DNA of 64,000 nucleotides from Isochrysis galbana (Eukaryota > Haptophyta > Isochrysidales > Isochrysidaceae), in NCBI GenBank assembly GCA_018136815.1, contig CM030931.1:3974148-4038147 (forward strand), given 5' to 3'. Position 1 is the stretch's first letter. Each line of letters starts with the position of its first letter. The position numbers and the translations under genes are program-made. Positions 1 to 10,071 of this stretch are shown here, piece after piece. The notes below the pieces were generated by a model that saw only the letters and a program-made list of their open reading frames with translations, was not told where the DNA came from and did not search any database.

Positions 1-878
1 CCCGGAGGGGCTGGGTAGAGTCTCCTCCAGAGGAGGCTGATCATCTCCCGGGTCTCCGGGTCGTCTAATACCTCCAAAGGTATCTTGGCATCTATTTCCG
101 TTGCCCGTCGTGGGGGGGCGGTAGCAAAAGTCGCTACCACCGGGTGGTGGTCCGACGCCGCCAGGCCCGTGAAAAGTTTAAGATCTATGTATGCCTTATG
201 CCATCTCCACGTGGAGTAGTATTCTGCGGCGTATACTCGATCTATTCTCGTGTGGGTCTGGTGCCCGCACCTCGTGTATTGCTCTTTTATGCCCGGATTA
301 ACCAGCAGTTGGACGTCAGTGAGCCCATGCGAGGCAATCGCCCTCGTGAGGGCTCTGCCTCCCGTATTTGCATAGGGGGTCGCCCCCGCGATGGGCCGGG
401 TGTCTCTATGTATGTTCTCCACGCAATTGAAATCGCCCGCTATAATTGTGTGAGAAAGTATTTCCGATGTCTCATGAAGGACTTTGATTTCTTCTTTACG
501 CTTACTAGGTCTAGCATTTAGATACACCGAGGCGAAAGATATTGTTTCATGTCCGAAATTAGCCTTTACTACTACCAGCCTTCCCGGGATAACTACCGAC
601 CAAGATTCTACTACTACGTCGCTTCTGTCTCTTCTAATGGCTACCGCCACTCCGCTCCCAGGGTCGCCCCTAGACGCGGGGGATTGAAACCAGTCCCAGC
701 CAAGGGACCGGGCCAAACCTTGCACCCTTAGGTGCCACCCATCGCTGTAATGGTGTAGTTCTTGCGCGTACAGAACATGGATCCCTCCTAGTCTCGCTTG
801 CGCTAGGGTCGACGTTAATTTATGTTTCGCTCCGTTCAAATTGTATGTCGCAATCTTTAAGTCGCTACTATTCACCAT
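1..878 (-). mobile_element. Non-LTR retrotransposon ORF2, N-terminal APE endonuclease (partial, runs off left edge)
   Basis: Translating the minus strand from ATG at 878 gives an open frame of about 292 codons to the window edge. In order it shows the hallmarks of an exonuclease-endonuclease-phosphatase (APE) domain: IATYNLNG near the start, AQE, AGDFNC, RIDRVYA and SDHHPV. This endonuclease nicks target DNA to prime reverse transcription in LINE-type elements. The reverse transcriptase should lie beyond the left edge. The ATG sits inside the last codons of ORF1, an 11-nt overlap. No stop or frameshift is visible, so this copy may be intact over this part. The motifs are seen directly; the function follows from the family. 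Confidence 0.88.
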
Positions 879-1797
879 GACGGTAGAGGCAACTAACTCC
901 GTTCACGCAGTACCCTGGATAAGCCTTATTAGGTTTAAGATTGCATTTGACCATACAAGTTTGTTTGCCCGTGGTGGGGTCCTTTACCCAACATCCGGGG
1001 ATGTCGTGGCTGGAGGAGCATTGGACTATTTGACGTCCTTTCATGCGGTTGTTTTTGCATTCGCCCGCCATGAATCGGCGGCATGGCGCCGCCGCACCAA
1101 GGCCCATGAGGGCCCTGTAGTCCATGGCGTTACTTGCGTCCCTTTGGCGCTTTCGTTGTTCCGCTTTCGCCTTATCTTGTTCGCACGTGCATTGGCGAAA
1201 GCTAACTTGGTTTTTACGAAGAAATGAGATAGCCCACGGCTTGTCGTATCCTTTGCAGCCTCCGGGGGCTCCATGGATGGCTAACTCCCCTTCAGGAGTC
1301 ACACATTCCACCGATGATCGGACCGCATAGTCCAAGTTGAAATTTTCTCCGTCATCGAGAGTCACATGAAAGTTGCGAGGGAAGCGGTGCCCTAAGGCAG
1401 ACGTGTCCGTGTAAACATAAAAGTGCCAGATGGGACGCTTGCCGGACTCAACTTTCGTGATACCTTCGAGTGAGGTTTTGGCTCGCTGTTGGTTGCCCCT
1501 TAGCACGTGGAATCCCTCGCGCTCGAGTGAGTTAGCCAAGTGCCTAGTCTTGGTCTTAAAAGCCTTGATCGGATCAAAGATGCGAAAAACAATGTAGGTC
1601 GCCACCTCTTTTAGGGAGGACCGGATAGCGCTCGACTTTCGAGGGGCCGAGTCGATTAACGCACCATAGGTGATTCCAAATTCATGCGGGACTCCCGAGA
1701 GTGCTGTGTTAACTTTGTCTCCGTATGCGGCCTTGAATTGATCGTGTGCGTCTTCATCAACATAGAAAATCCAAGGGCCTTTGCGGCCTTTGTCCAT
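868..1797 (-). mobile_element. Non-LTR retrotransposon ORF1 protein with CCCH/Cys-rich fingers
   Basis: Open frame of 309 codons from ATG 1797. The same frame stays open upstream to the N gap at 1837, so the true start is probably in the gap. The N-terminal segment starting MDKGRKGP is nearly repeated at 27282, which defines a repeat family. The C-terminal third is Cys/His-rich: a C-x7-C finger starting CRRFMAGEC, then several Cys/His pairs ending in CLYRHGE. This suits an RNA-binding ORF1 (gag-like) protein that packages element RNA. The stop at 868-870 overlaps the ORF2 start. The assignment rests on position before an APE ORF2 and on the zinc-finger pattern. No other domain was recognised. 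Confidence 0.75.
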
Positions 1798-1837
1798 GCC
1801 GTCTGGAGTTGCGTCTAGGCCTTCCAGCCTAGAGAGG

Positions 1838-1937
1838 NNNNNNNNNNNNNNNNNNNNNNNNNNNNNNNNNNNNNNNNNNNNNNNNNNNNNNNNNNNNNNN
1901 NNNNNNNNNNNNNNNNNNNNNNNNNNNNNNNNNNNNN
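1838..1937. other. Assembly gap (100 N)
   Basis: Run of exactly 100 N, a standard scaffolding gap of unknown true length. It truncates the upstream part of the non-LTR ORF1. Confidence 0.99.
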
Positions 1938-2383
1938 CCCGGGGAGCTATCGCGTTTTAAGGTCGGCCCCCAATAGCTATCGGGGGCGAAAGGCGGCCCC
2001 CGATAGCTATTGGGGGGAAAAGGACGGGCGCCGATAGCTATTGGGGGAAAACGACGGGCGCCGATAGCTATCGGGGGGCTGTCCTCGAGCCCCCAGGCGC
2101 TATTCCCCCCCGTAAGCTGTCAAGGGTGCCTGTCCCGTTTCGCTGGCAGTCACCTCGTACTCTGTCTCTGTTCATACCTCAATCTTACGGTGCTGTTACG
2201 ATGAATCTTATGGTCGTTCTTGTGGCGGTGCCTTGCGACTTTTCGACACTACAACGAGACTCTCGTCGGTGAGAGTATCGAGGTAAGAGGTAAGGGTGTT
2301 TATGGAAGAAAACGCTGGCAGCAACTCACCCAGGAAATCCTTTCTTCTTCTTCATATCGCACTCTCTCTCGCTCCCGCACCGC
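1938..2383. repeat. Short tandem repeat (about 33-bp unit) then unassigned sequence
   Basis: From about 1960 to 2075 a unit containing GATAGCTAT(T/C)GGGGG and GACGGGCGCC recurs about four times with a period near 33 bp. Each unit carries the palindrome ATAGCTAT. The tract begins right after the N gap, so the array may extend into it. From 2080 to 2383 I see no gene; this is the upstream region of the gene starting at 2384. Confidence 0.6.
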
Positions 2384-2970
2384 ATGTCACAGATGACGCC
2401 CTCACCCCTTCTCAATGCCCCTTCCGCTGCTGCAGGTGTGACACCGCAGCAGTGGGAGGAGGCAAAGAGACTCTTTTATCAGCTGGTGGCTGACTTCAAG
2501 AGCCGCGCCATGGATGCCGCAAAACGTGCTGAGATCGTCCACCATCTCAAGAACTGGGACGTGCTCGATGCCAAGCAGCGGCGTCTCTACGGGGGGGGCA
2601 ACCACAACTATTGGAAGAGCAAGTACGAGCTCGCGCCCACGCTGCCCAACAAGCCAGCAACTCTCCTCTCTAAGGCCACTGGCAAGCGCGTCGTGGTGTA
2701 CGAGGAAGCCTTCGACGCAGTGAAGGTGGTCCACGAGAATAGTGAGTGCGCCCGCCTCCCCCCACCCGCCTCCCCTGCCCCTCACACCTGACGCCCTCTT
2801 CCTTGCGTGTGCTTGGTAGAATTGCATGCGAAGGATGTGCAGCTGTACAAGGCCGCGGCAGAAGCGTACGGCGACTCTGTCACGCGCAACATGTGCCTCG
2901 CCTTTGTCAAGTGCTGCCCTGTGTGCGTGTCGGCGCGAGTGCGGAAGGCAAAAGCCGCAGGGCACAGACC
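2384..2970 (+). pseudogene. Truncated integrase zinc-domain-like gene (transposon-derived), two exons
   Basis: Exon 1 (ATG 2384 to 2741) and exon 2 (from 2820) are joined by a 78-bp GT-AG intron (2742-2819) that keeps the frame. The joined protein has an aromatic block HNYWKSKYEL, then His residues (VVHEN and LHAKD) followed by CCPVC. This His-His-Cys-Cys layout resembles the zinc-binding domain N-terminal to retroviral-type integrases in Ginger-like transposases and KRBA2-like domesticated genes. The coding sequence ends in unrelated sequence near 2970, exactly where homology to the duplicated b561 3' flank begins, so the rest of the gene was lost at a rearrangement breakpoint. The integrase assignment is inference from motif layout. 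Confidence 0.4.
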
Positions 2971-3034
2971 AAGGCGGCTTGCCTTCATTTGGTCTCCTTT
3001 CCCTCAGGGTTTCTTCCCCTCCCTGTGGGGACTC

Positions 3035-3950
3035 TCACCCTACCATGAGCCCCCCCGCGAGCACCCCGAAGGAGAGGCCCAGGAGCACCCCGTACGCGAC
3101 GAGAACGGCGTCGCCTTGGCTCGGCATGAGGGCGCGCCCCGAGAGGGCCTGGTAGACGCCCACGCCGAGCACGGCGTAGCCCGTCCCCTTGTGCGCGACC
3201 CGCCACACGGCGCGGCGTGCGGGGCGGGCGCCGGGCGTGCCGCGCACGACGAGCGCGTTGAGCGGCTGCAGCAGGGCGAGGGCGAAGGCGACGATCCCGA
3301 GCGTGTGATGGGGGTGCGAGAAGTGGCGCCCTCGGGGCACCGACGCGACGGCGAGCGCGACGCCGGCGGCGGCCACCGCAAGGCCGCTTCCCTGAGAGAT
3401 CGGGGGGGGGGAGTGCGTTGTTGGGGTTTCCTCCCTTTTTGGGTGGGAGGGAGGGCCGATGGGGGGCGCGAGGAGGGAGAAACACACCTGCACCACGCGA
3501 TGCACACGGAGCCAGCGGCCGCCGGTGAGCCGGGAGCGCCAAGCGAGCGAGAAAAAGGCGCCCGAGGGGAGGAGCACGCCCCACGCGACGGACATGAGCA
3601 CACCGTGGGCGAGCAGCGGCAGGGTGGGCGGGGACGCGGAGGAAGGGGGCGAGGACGCGGGGGAGGAAGGGGGCGAGGGCGCGGAGATAGGGGGCGAGGA
3701 CACGGGGGGGGAGGAAGGGGCCGAGAGAGGGGTCGTACCCACCGCGAGCGGCGGCGGCGCGCAGACAGGCATGCTCCTCGAGGTCCTCGACGACTCGTCC
3801 CCCGCGAGCGAGATGTCGTCGGTAGAGAAGCCGAGCAGCTCGCCCTCGTCCACACCGACGCTCCACACACAGCAGGGGTCCCCCAGCTCCATCCCGTTGC
3901 TCTGCCCGTCGCTGTCCGTATCCGCGAGGCAGAGAGAGGTGGTCCACGCC
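3035..3950 (-). CDS. Temptin-like / cytochrome b561 membrane protein (5' exons not resolved)
   Basis: Two exons are clear: 3950-3488 and 3391-3035, with a 96-bp GT-AG intron (3487-3392). The first encodes a Cys/Asp-rich segment with DTDSDGQSNG and ELGDPCCVW, typical of the temptin disulfide domain. A Pro/Ser linker follows, then the first b561 helices. The second exon holds the remaining helices. Four His that b561 proteins use to bind two hemes are present, in AHGVLM, RVHRVV, HHTLGI and VAHKG. Cytochrome b561 domains move electrons across membranes, often using ascorbate. No ATG precedes the first exon in frame and an acceptor fits at 3951, so at least one 5' exon is missing from my model. 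The last exon and its intron are duplicated in inverted orientation at 22504-22954. Confidence 0.72.
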
Positions 3951-5369
3951 CTGCCTTCGTCGCGCCTCTCTCTGACAGTGCCAGATAGCAGATAGATTCG
4001 GCGCTGATCGATGAGGCGAGACCCGTGGGCGGCCTCAGGCCTCCCTCGGCGACGGCTCAACGTTCAATGGACTCGGCGGATGGGTGATTTCGACGAGGGT
4101 TCGGCGCGCGGCCTGCCCGATTGGCGTGAACATCCGGGTGGGACATGCGTATTTGGTGGAACGTGGAACGCGACTTAAGGTGCAACTCGAGATTCCCTTT
4201 TTTTTCACCCCCCCCCGTCTATTTAGGTACCCAGCGGCACAGGAGGAGCAGAAGAGAACACACCGCTGAGGACAGGTGCACCCCGCCCACCCCAGAACCT
4301 CCTACACGACCTGAGCCCCTAAGTAGAGCACAAGGGGAGTTGCGCCTTGCTCACGCCGCTACTTCCTCGTGCTGCTCCAGCTTTGCAGTGAGCAGCTTGG
4401 CCCGAGCCTCCTGCCTCCTGCTCGTGACGTGATAGCGTGCATCGTGCAGGGTCCGCGCGATCCAGAATCGTGGCGGGAAGCGTCGCGACCAGCGCAGTGC
4501 GGGTGCGGGCGAGCAGGCTGGGTACGTGCACGTGCGTGCATGGCCTCTGCTGCCTGCATAGATGCTCCATTAGGCTGATATTAGGTCCTGATATCATGAT
4601 ATTAGGTCCTCTAGACCTGATGACCTGATGGCTTGATATAAGGTCATGACGAGGTCAGGCGACTATTAATATAATTGACAATTGAATTCTCTTGTAGTAG
4701 TAGTCGTACACTTGGCGCGAAAAACAGCGGGGGAAAGGGGGGATGGGGATGGGTGGTTCTCGCCCCTCATGACTCATGAGGGCATGAGGGGAGTCAACAG
4801 AGTGAGGAGGGGCGCCCCCCCCACCCCTCCATGGCGACCAAACACAGAAGCAAGATTAGCGTCTGGGGGTATAAATAATGATCAATGATCAGCAATGCAG
4901 AAGTATAAGTAAGCTATTCTTTTGACGTTTCACTACTATACTTATAATATCGCGTAACAACCTGATATTAGGCTGAGGCTGAGAATAGGACCTGATATCA
5001 TGCTAAGGGAGCCGAAACCTGATGACCCGATACCTAACGGTGCATCTATGGCTGCCTGGAGAGGCTACAAGGAAGGCCCACAACAGCCGCTGGAGGTCTC
5101 TGTGCCCTGGGTGTGCGCCGAGCCCCCGCGTGCGCCGAGCCCCCGGTCACCTTTATATGGCTAGAAATGCTAGCCAACAAGATGTCCTACGACGATATAA
5201 GTTCAAGTTCTAATGCTCTACTAGCCTCTCAAGTACTGCTGTGTTTTATGTTTCATTTAGAGCGGGGCAGGGGAGAAGGGACGGGCAGGCGAGGCGCGGG
5301 AGGGAACCGGCGCCACTGGGGGCCGCCTTGCCTCTCCTCCCTCCAGAGGGAGCCCCTCTCCGAGCCGTG
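3951..5369. other. Intergenic, no gene recognised; short repeats
   Basis: Holds the possible 5' exons of the b561 gene (not resolved). It also has a fragment of the dispersed CCCCTAAGTAGAGCAC module at about 4315-4350. An AT-richer stretch at 4570-5030 has several imperfect copies of GATATTAGGTCCTGATATCATG. The last 150 bp precede the transporter ATG. No conserved coding segment was found. Confidence 0.5.
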
Positions 5370-7109
5370 ATGAGCCGGCGTCGGCGTCGGCTTTCAAACA
5401 ACGCCAAAGTGCTACTGCTCGCGTGTGGCCTCTTCACGCTGATCACCGTCTCGCAGTACCTCGCCGCCCTTGCCGCCCACTCGCTCGCTCTTGCCGCTGA
5501 TTGCGCCTCGATGCTTGCTGATGCTCTCTCCTTCCTCGGCAACTTGCTCGCCGAGTGCGCGCCGCGCAGGCACAAGGAGTGGCTCGAGCTTTTCATGTCC
5601 GCACTCTCGCTACTCTTGCTCGGCGGCTTCACCCTCTTCTTTGTGCTGCAGGCCATTGATAACATTGACGCTGATGGCTCGGCAGGAGAGAGCAGAGAGG
5701 TCGACGCGAGGATCGTCGTCGGCTTCGCGCTGATCGGGCTGCTCTTCGATGTTACCTCGCTCGTCGCGTTCAAAGTGTGGCATCTGGATGGCGCGCACGA
5801 GGAGCCGCCTGCGCTCGGCGCTATCCGCTCTCCACGCACCTTCTCGGGCGATGCAATCCTTGCAGCCGCTGCAATGTCGAGTGAGATAGAGGATGCCGAC
5901 TCGGGCACGGGCTCCGAGCGGGAGAGTCCGCTTGCCGCTGAAGGCCGGCCCATGAGTTGGGATGTGGAGAGGTCGGGCGCGCGCCCGGTCGGTGCCGGCG
6001 CAGAGCGCGCGCCGGTCGGCACAGAGCACTTGACAGCAAGTGGCAGCAGAGATGAGGGCGCTGAGGAGCACATTGAGGAGCGCGTCGAGGCGCCGCGTTC
6101 CAACGTCAACATGCTCAGCGCGGCGCTCCATCTGGTCTCCGACTTTGCGAGGTCGATGACTACGCTCGTTGAAGGCGCAGTGCTTATCGGCGGTTACGGA
6201 CGCAGCGCGGGCGTCTCGAGCGCGTTCATCGATGGGATAGCGGCACTAGTTGTGTGCACGCTCATTGCTTCAGGCTTCGTTGTGGGGTGTGTCCGGTGGG
6301 TTGTCGAGATTATCCGGATCTGCCGCAGGAATCGCGGCGACGAGCGGTCTGTGGGCGCGCGGCGACACGCGGAGGATGGCGTCGAGGGGCGCGCCGTGCA
6401 TTCAACCAGCAGACAGGGCTCTGCCCACGCCGCCAATGGCACGTGCGATGGGCGGCAGGTGGGCGTGGCCCGTTCGGACCATTCGGACAGGAGCGTTGGG
6501 GCCGTGAAGATGCCACCCAACCTGCGCTCGATGAGCCTGTCCTCATCCGGGACGAGGCACATGCGGCTGGATGAGGGGGCTGAAGAGGAGGACGGCGAGG
6601 CATGGAGGGGCCGGGAGCGTAGCGCGAGTCGGTGCAGTTGGTGTGGTAGCGGCGAGGACCACGGCGCGCTCAATTCTTGCGGGAGTGAGGCGGCAGACGT
6701 CGCCTGTATAGTGGCCGAGGACGAAGGTGTAGATGTCACCGTTGGCAGGCAGAGCCAGGAGACTGCTGCCCAGTATCTGGGTGCTCTGCGCTCGTTGTGG
6801 CCGCAGCGGACGAGCGGTCAGGGCAGCAGCAGCCCACACTCGAGCGCCCCCGCAACACCGTGCAGTCGAAAAGGCGGATCTCCTTCTGTGCGGGCGTCGG
6901 TTTTGCACATTTCATGCCGCTCCTCCAATCGCGGCACAAATGAGGGCCGCCGGCCGCGTGCCACCTCGCGCTCTGGTTTCAGGTCAATTAGGCGCGAGGA
7001 CTCCGACGTGTTGCAACAAGGCGAGATAGAGCCCGCGTTGTACCACGAGACCGATTGCAAGGATGAGCCCGCGTCGCCTTGCTCGTCAACAGCAAAGGCA
7101 CAGCGATGA
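5370..7109 (+). CDS. Cation diffusion facilitator (ZnT/CDF)-like transporter, divergent
   Basis: 579-aa frame from the first in-frame ATG (5370). Six hydrophobic segments are visible: about residues 13-34, 37-58, 75-97, 113-135, 246-275 and 284-310. Helix 5 carries the CDF metal-site motif as H254-x3-D258. Helix 2 has D44 and D51 in the right places, but the usual His between them is Ser47, so one metal ligand of the transport site is changed. The helix 4-5 loop is long and acidic rather than His-rich. After helix 6 about 250 residues of Ser-, Gly- and charge-rich sequence replace the compact cytoplasmic CDF domain. The family is known to export Zn or Mn by proton antiport; the substrate here is unknown. 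No introns are apparent. Confidence 0.6.
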   Translation: MSRRRRRLSNNAKVLLLACGLFTLITVSQYLAALAAHSLALAADCASMLADALSFLGNLLAECAPRRHKEWLELFMSALSLLLLGGFTLFFVLQAIDNIDADGSAGESREVDARIVVGFALIGLLFDVTSLVAFKVWHLDGAHEEPPALGAIRSPRTFSGDAILAAAAMSSEIEDADSGTGSERESPLAAEGRPMSWDVERSGARPVGAGAERAPVGTEHLTASGSRDEGAEEHIEERVEAPRSNVNMLSAALHLVSDFARSMTTLVEGAVLIGGYGRSAGVSSAFIDGIAALVVCTLIASGFVVGCVRWVVEIIRICRRNRGDERSVGARRHAEDGVEGRAVHSTSRQGSAHAANGTCDGRQVGVARSDHSDRSVGAVKMPPNLRSMSLSSSGTRHMRLDEGAEEEDGEAWRGRERSASRCSWCGSGEDHGALNSCGSEAADVACIVAEDEGVDVTVGRQSQETAAQYLGALRSLWPQRTSGQGSSSPHSSAPATPCSRKGGSPSVRASVLHISCRSSNRGTNEGRRPRATSRSGFRSIRREDSDVLQQGEIEPALYHETDCKDEPASPCSSTAKAQR

Positions 7110-8142
7110 CCTAGCGTGGAGTAGGTGTTGGCGAGGCTGATGTCACAGCACTAGATGCCAGAATATAGAGAACTGCAGGGGGTCGTGCTGGACGGCGCAT
7201 GGCTTCGTGCAATGCGGCACATGGCTTCACAATAGTTGTCACGCAGCCATGCTACTGCTGTGGAAAAACGATGGATGGTCATTGGAGCCGTTGAGTTCGT
7301 TGTAACATTGCGGCATGGATCGTGTGTTCACTATGCCTTCCGCTTGCGGGATCGCTGCGTAGCTCACGGTCATGATTAGCCCTGCGCGGGTGTCATGTCA
7401 ACGACCCGTGTGATGGTGCAGCCCGCGATAAACGCCGAGTGGCACCTCCTCTCAATTCTCTTATGCCGAGCGTCACCTGGATCGAGCGCCCTCGACGCTC
7501 GTACAATCATAGTTGCGTGTATTCTAGTTGGCTGGCACGTCTACGCAGCGTCTATGTCTTGCCACGCTTACCTTTCTGCTGTGCTCCATTGTTCTTTCGT
7601 GCACGTGCGAATATGTGCTATTATAGCCTCGGCTGGTTGCGCGACGTGGCTGGGTGCGCAATGCATCGTTCAAATGCGCAAGACCGCCAAGTCGTGCAGC
7701 AGGTGCATGGCCATGGCGTAGCCACGAGGGCCCGTCACCGCACGCATTCCCCACGTCGCTGGCTCTATCATCAACTCCCCTTCCCCTCCTAAGACCAAAA
7801 GCGTTCAATTATCCCCATCCCTGCTAGCACCTTTCATTGTCACCTGGAGGTTACTTGAGCACGAGCCTCAGCCGGAGATCATAAACCACATTTTATAATC
7901 TCGGAACGGGCGCAAAGTGCACAATAGCATCGACAATGTCAAGAAGTGGGAAACACCGTCCATTCGCTAATCTGGGTACTAGAAAGCACCAGCTGCAAGA
8001 CTTCAATCAACTACAGCAAGCCCAGGCCGACACAACCACCTACAACCGACTTACTACCGCCGCCATGCTAGCTAGCTACGTTCTACGTTCCCGCTGCGCC
8101 GGAGCCGCCGCACACCACCACGAAAGCGAATGCGCTGGGGCA
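7110..8142. other. Intergenic, no gene recognised
   Basis: About 1 kb between the transporter and the GNAT gene. Short open frames exist but show no family motif and no consistent splice structure. No repeat of note. Confidence 0.4.
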
Positions 8143-8568
8143 CTAGGAGCGTGCGGAGCGCCGGCGCTTCTCCGATCCTTGCTCGCGGCTGCCGCGTCGC
8201 TCCTCACGCGCGAGGACCGACGGCTCCGTCCGTTTGGGGTGGTAGAACCAGCCCGTGGCGAGCAGGCGCAGCGCAAGGGCGTGGCTGGAGGGGGTGATGC
8301 TTTGCTCGAGGTACAGGCCTCTCGCGAGGAGGTCGTCCACGAGAAGGGCAAGGGTGATGCAGAAGCGAGTTCCGAGTCCTTGTTGTCGGTGGCCAGGATC
8401 GACGGCAATCTGGACGATGTCGATGTCCAAGGGCCCGTCTCGGCCGCGACGTGGGACGATGGACCAGCGGAGCTCCGCTCGCACCGCGCCGCAGCGGAGG
8501 TCGAAGTATCGGCACCGTGGCGTGAGGCCATCGAGGAGGAGCTGGTGCAGTGCGCTCCACTGAGGCAT
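8143..8568 (-). CDS. GNAT-type acetyltransferase domain protein (N-terminus uncertain)
   Basis: 141-aa frame from ATG 8568. The central segment VQIAVDPGHRQQGLGTRF is the acetyl-CoA-binding motif A of the GNAT fold (consensus V-x-P-x-x-R/Q-x-x-G-x-G/A). It is followed by a helix and SSHALALRLLATGWFYHP, matching motif B. GNAT enzymes move an acetyl group from acetyl-CoA to an amine; the acceptor cannot be told. Directly upstream on the same strand (about 8990-8580), in another frame, is a long acidic Glu/Thr-rich open segment. It may be an N-terminal exon joined by an unidentified splice, or a frameshift may separate them. The C-terminal tail is Arg/Ser-rich. Confidence 0.55.
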   Translation of the reverse strand: MPQWSALHQLLLDGLTPRCRYFDLRCGAVRAELRWSIVPRRGRDGPLDIDIVQIAVDPGHRQQGLGTRFCITLALLVDDLLARGLYLEQSITPSSHALALRLLATGWFYHPKRTEPSVLAREERRGSREQGSEKRRRSARS

Positions 8569-8957
8569 CTAGAGCTCGCTCAGGGGCGACCACCTCGAAC
8601 CGAGTCAAGACTACGGCTGGTGCGTCGGACGCAGCCGTCTTCTCCTTCTCCATCTTCTCCGTCTTCTCCGTCTTCTCCTCCTCCTCGGCTTCGTTGTCCT
8701 CGGTGAGAGCGAGCGCGTGGGCGGTCTCGACCTCCTCCTCCATCGACTCGGCTGGCTCTTCGACCTCCGCAACCGGGGCGATGGGAAGAAGGCCTGGAGC
8801 GTCCGACGCACAGGTCTCGTTCTTCTCTTCTCCTCCCACAGACCCGGAGTCCTCGTCGGTGGTGGTGGTGGTGGCCTCCTCTGTCGGAGAAAGGGCCTCC
8901 TCCTCGGTATCAGGAACGCGGACGAGCTCCGCCTCCTCCGCCGCGCCCTTGGAGCAG

Positions 8958-9090
8958 GAGGAGGAACGAGTCGTGCGAGCAGCGCTTGCGCTCGGCGTCC
9001 AGTCGACAGGTGGCCGTGTCGAGCGAGAGCACGAGAGGAGAGGACGGAGGACCGTACGGATGCGCGCCTAGTCGCCACCATGTCGAACAT
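8958..9090 (-). repeat. About 130-bp duplicate of ankyrin-gene exon sequence (partner 61502-61652)
   Basis: This stretch matches 61502-61652 in the same orientation at roughly 90 percent by eye, with one internal deletion of about 20 bp. At 61.5 kb it is part of exon 2 of the ankyrin-like gene and encodes SLDTATCRLDAERKRCSHDS. The same peptide is readable here, but the frame upstream has a stop. It is a decayed duplicate that lands next to the acidic GNAT upstream segment. Confidence 0.65.
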
Positions 9091-9097
9091 GCGATGA

Positions 9098-10071
9098 CTA
9101 CTGGCTCGTAGGCAGAGGCCCATAGGTAGGGTCGCCAGTTGCGAATAGATTCAAGCGCCGCCAGAAGGTCCAATTCCTCTCGGCGGGAGATAGGGTCCGA
9201 CCGTAGTACGCGACCACCCTCTCGCGGCCTTCGTCGTCTCGTTGGCAGAGAATACCGGCGATACCGAGTTGGGTGGCGCCATCTGTCTTGACGATGAACG
9301 GACGGTCGTCCTTAGGCGGAGTTAAGACAGGTTCAGCGGTGATGGCCCGCTTCAAATCCTCGATGGCCTCATGGCAGGCCGGGGTTTGCGACTCGGCGGC
9401 GACATCGACGCCGGAACGAGTGAGCGCGGTAAGTGGGGCGGCGCGAATGGCGATCTCCTAATGCCTAATGAAGCGGCGGTAGTAGGAACACAACCCCAAG
9501 AATGATCGGACCGCCTCCAGAGAGTTAATCCGCTTGGGGTCGATATTGGCGACGGCCTCTACTTTTTTCGGGTCCATGTGCAATCCATCTCGGGACACTA
9601 CATGTCCGAGGTATTCAGCTGAGGTAGCGAAAAAGAGGCACTTAGACATCTTGCATGTCAGACCGGCCCAAATGAGGCGCTCGAGGACGAGGTCGAGACG
9701 GTGGAGCATCTGCTCGAAGGAGTCCGCCTCTCTCTCCTCGGGGTTGTTTCCGAGCCCTGTGGCCCAGATACCTACATCGTCGAGATAGGGCATGCAAATC
9801 TCCCAGGCGAGCGAGCCGAGGGCGGCGTCCATGACGCGGCACATATAAGAAGAACCAGATTGGACGTCGAAGGGGAGCACGTTAAACTCGTACTTCCCAC
9901 GGTGGGTGACGAATGCGGTGATTCCGCGGTCACTCTCTTTAATGGGGATGCCCCAGAAGCCGGAGGCTAGGTCCAGGGTGCACAAGAACAGCGGGAGTCC
10001 AAAGATCCACCGCCGGACGAAAGCCGGTCGATAGCCTCCACCGTGAGGGGAAGAGGGACCGCGGGAAGCAG
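9098..10071 (-). mobile_element. Degenerate Ty3/gypsy RT-RNase H fragment
   Basis: Two minus-strand blocks in different frames (about 10071-9458 and 9355-9110) match the intact polyprotein of the 34.5-44.8 kb element in order. The first has TVEAIDRL, LDLASGFW, ITAFVTHR, the catalytic YLDD and FLGLCSYYRRF. The second has RNase H motifs FIVKTDGAT, VVAYYGR and SIRNWRPYLW. The LPFG motif reads LPFD. Frameshifts and amino-acid divergence show an old, dead copy of a related but distinct family. No LTRs were found beside it; the left end stops within RNase H and the right end at the start of RT. Confidence 0.85.

Noticed and set aside
144-521. Plus-strand open frame of 125 codons
   Set aside because: It lies antisense to the APE endonuclease frame, whose conserved motifs fix the coding strand as minus.
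3040-3870. Arg/Ser/Pro-rich alternate-frame proteins over the b561 gene and its duplicate
   Set aside because: Shadow frames of GC-rich coding sequence; only one frame has the heme His pattern and splice agreement.
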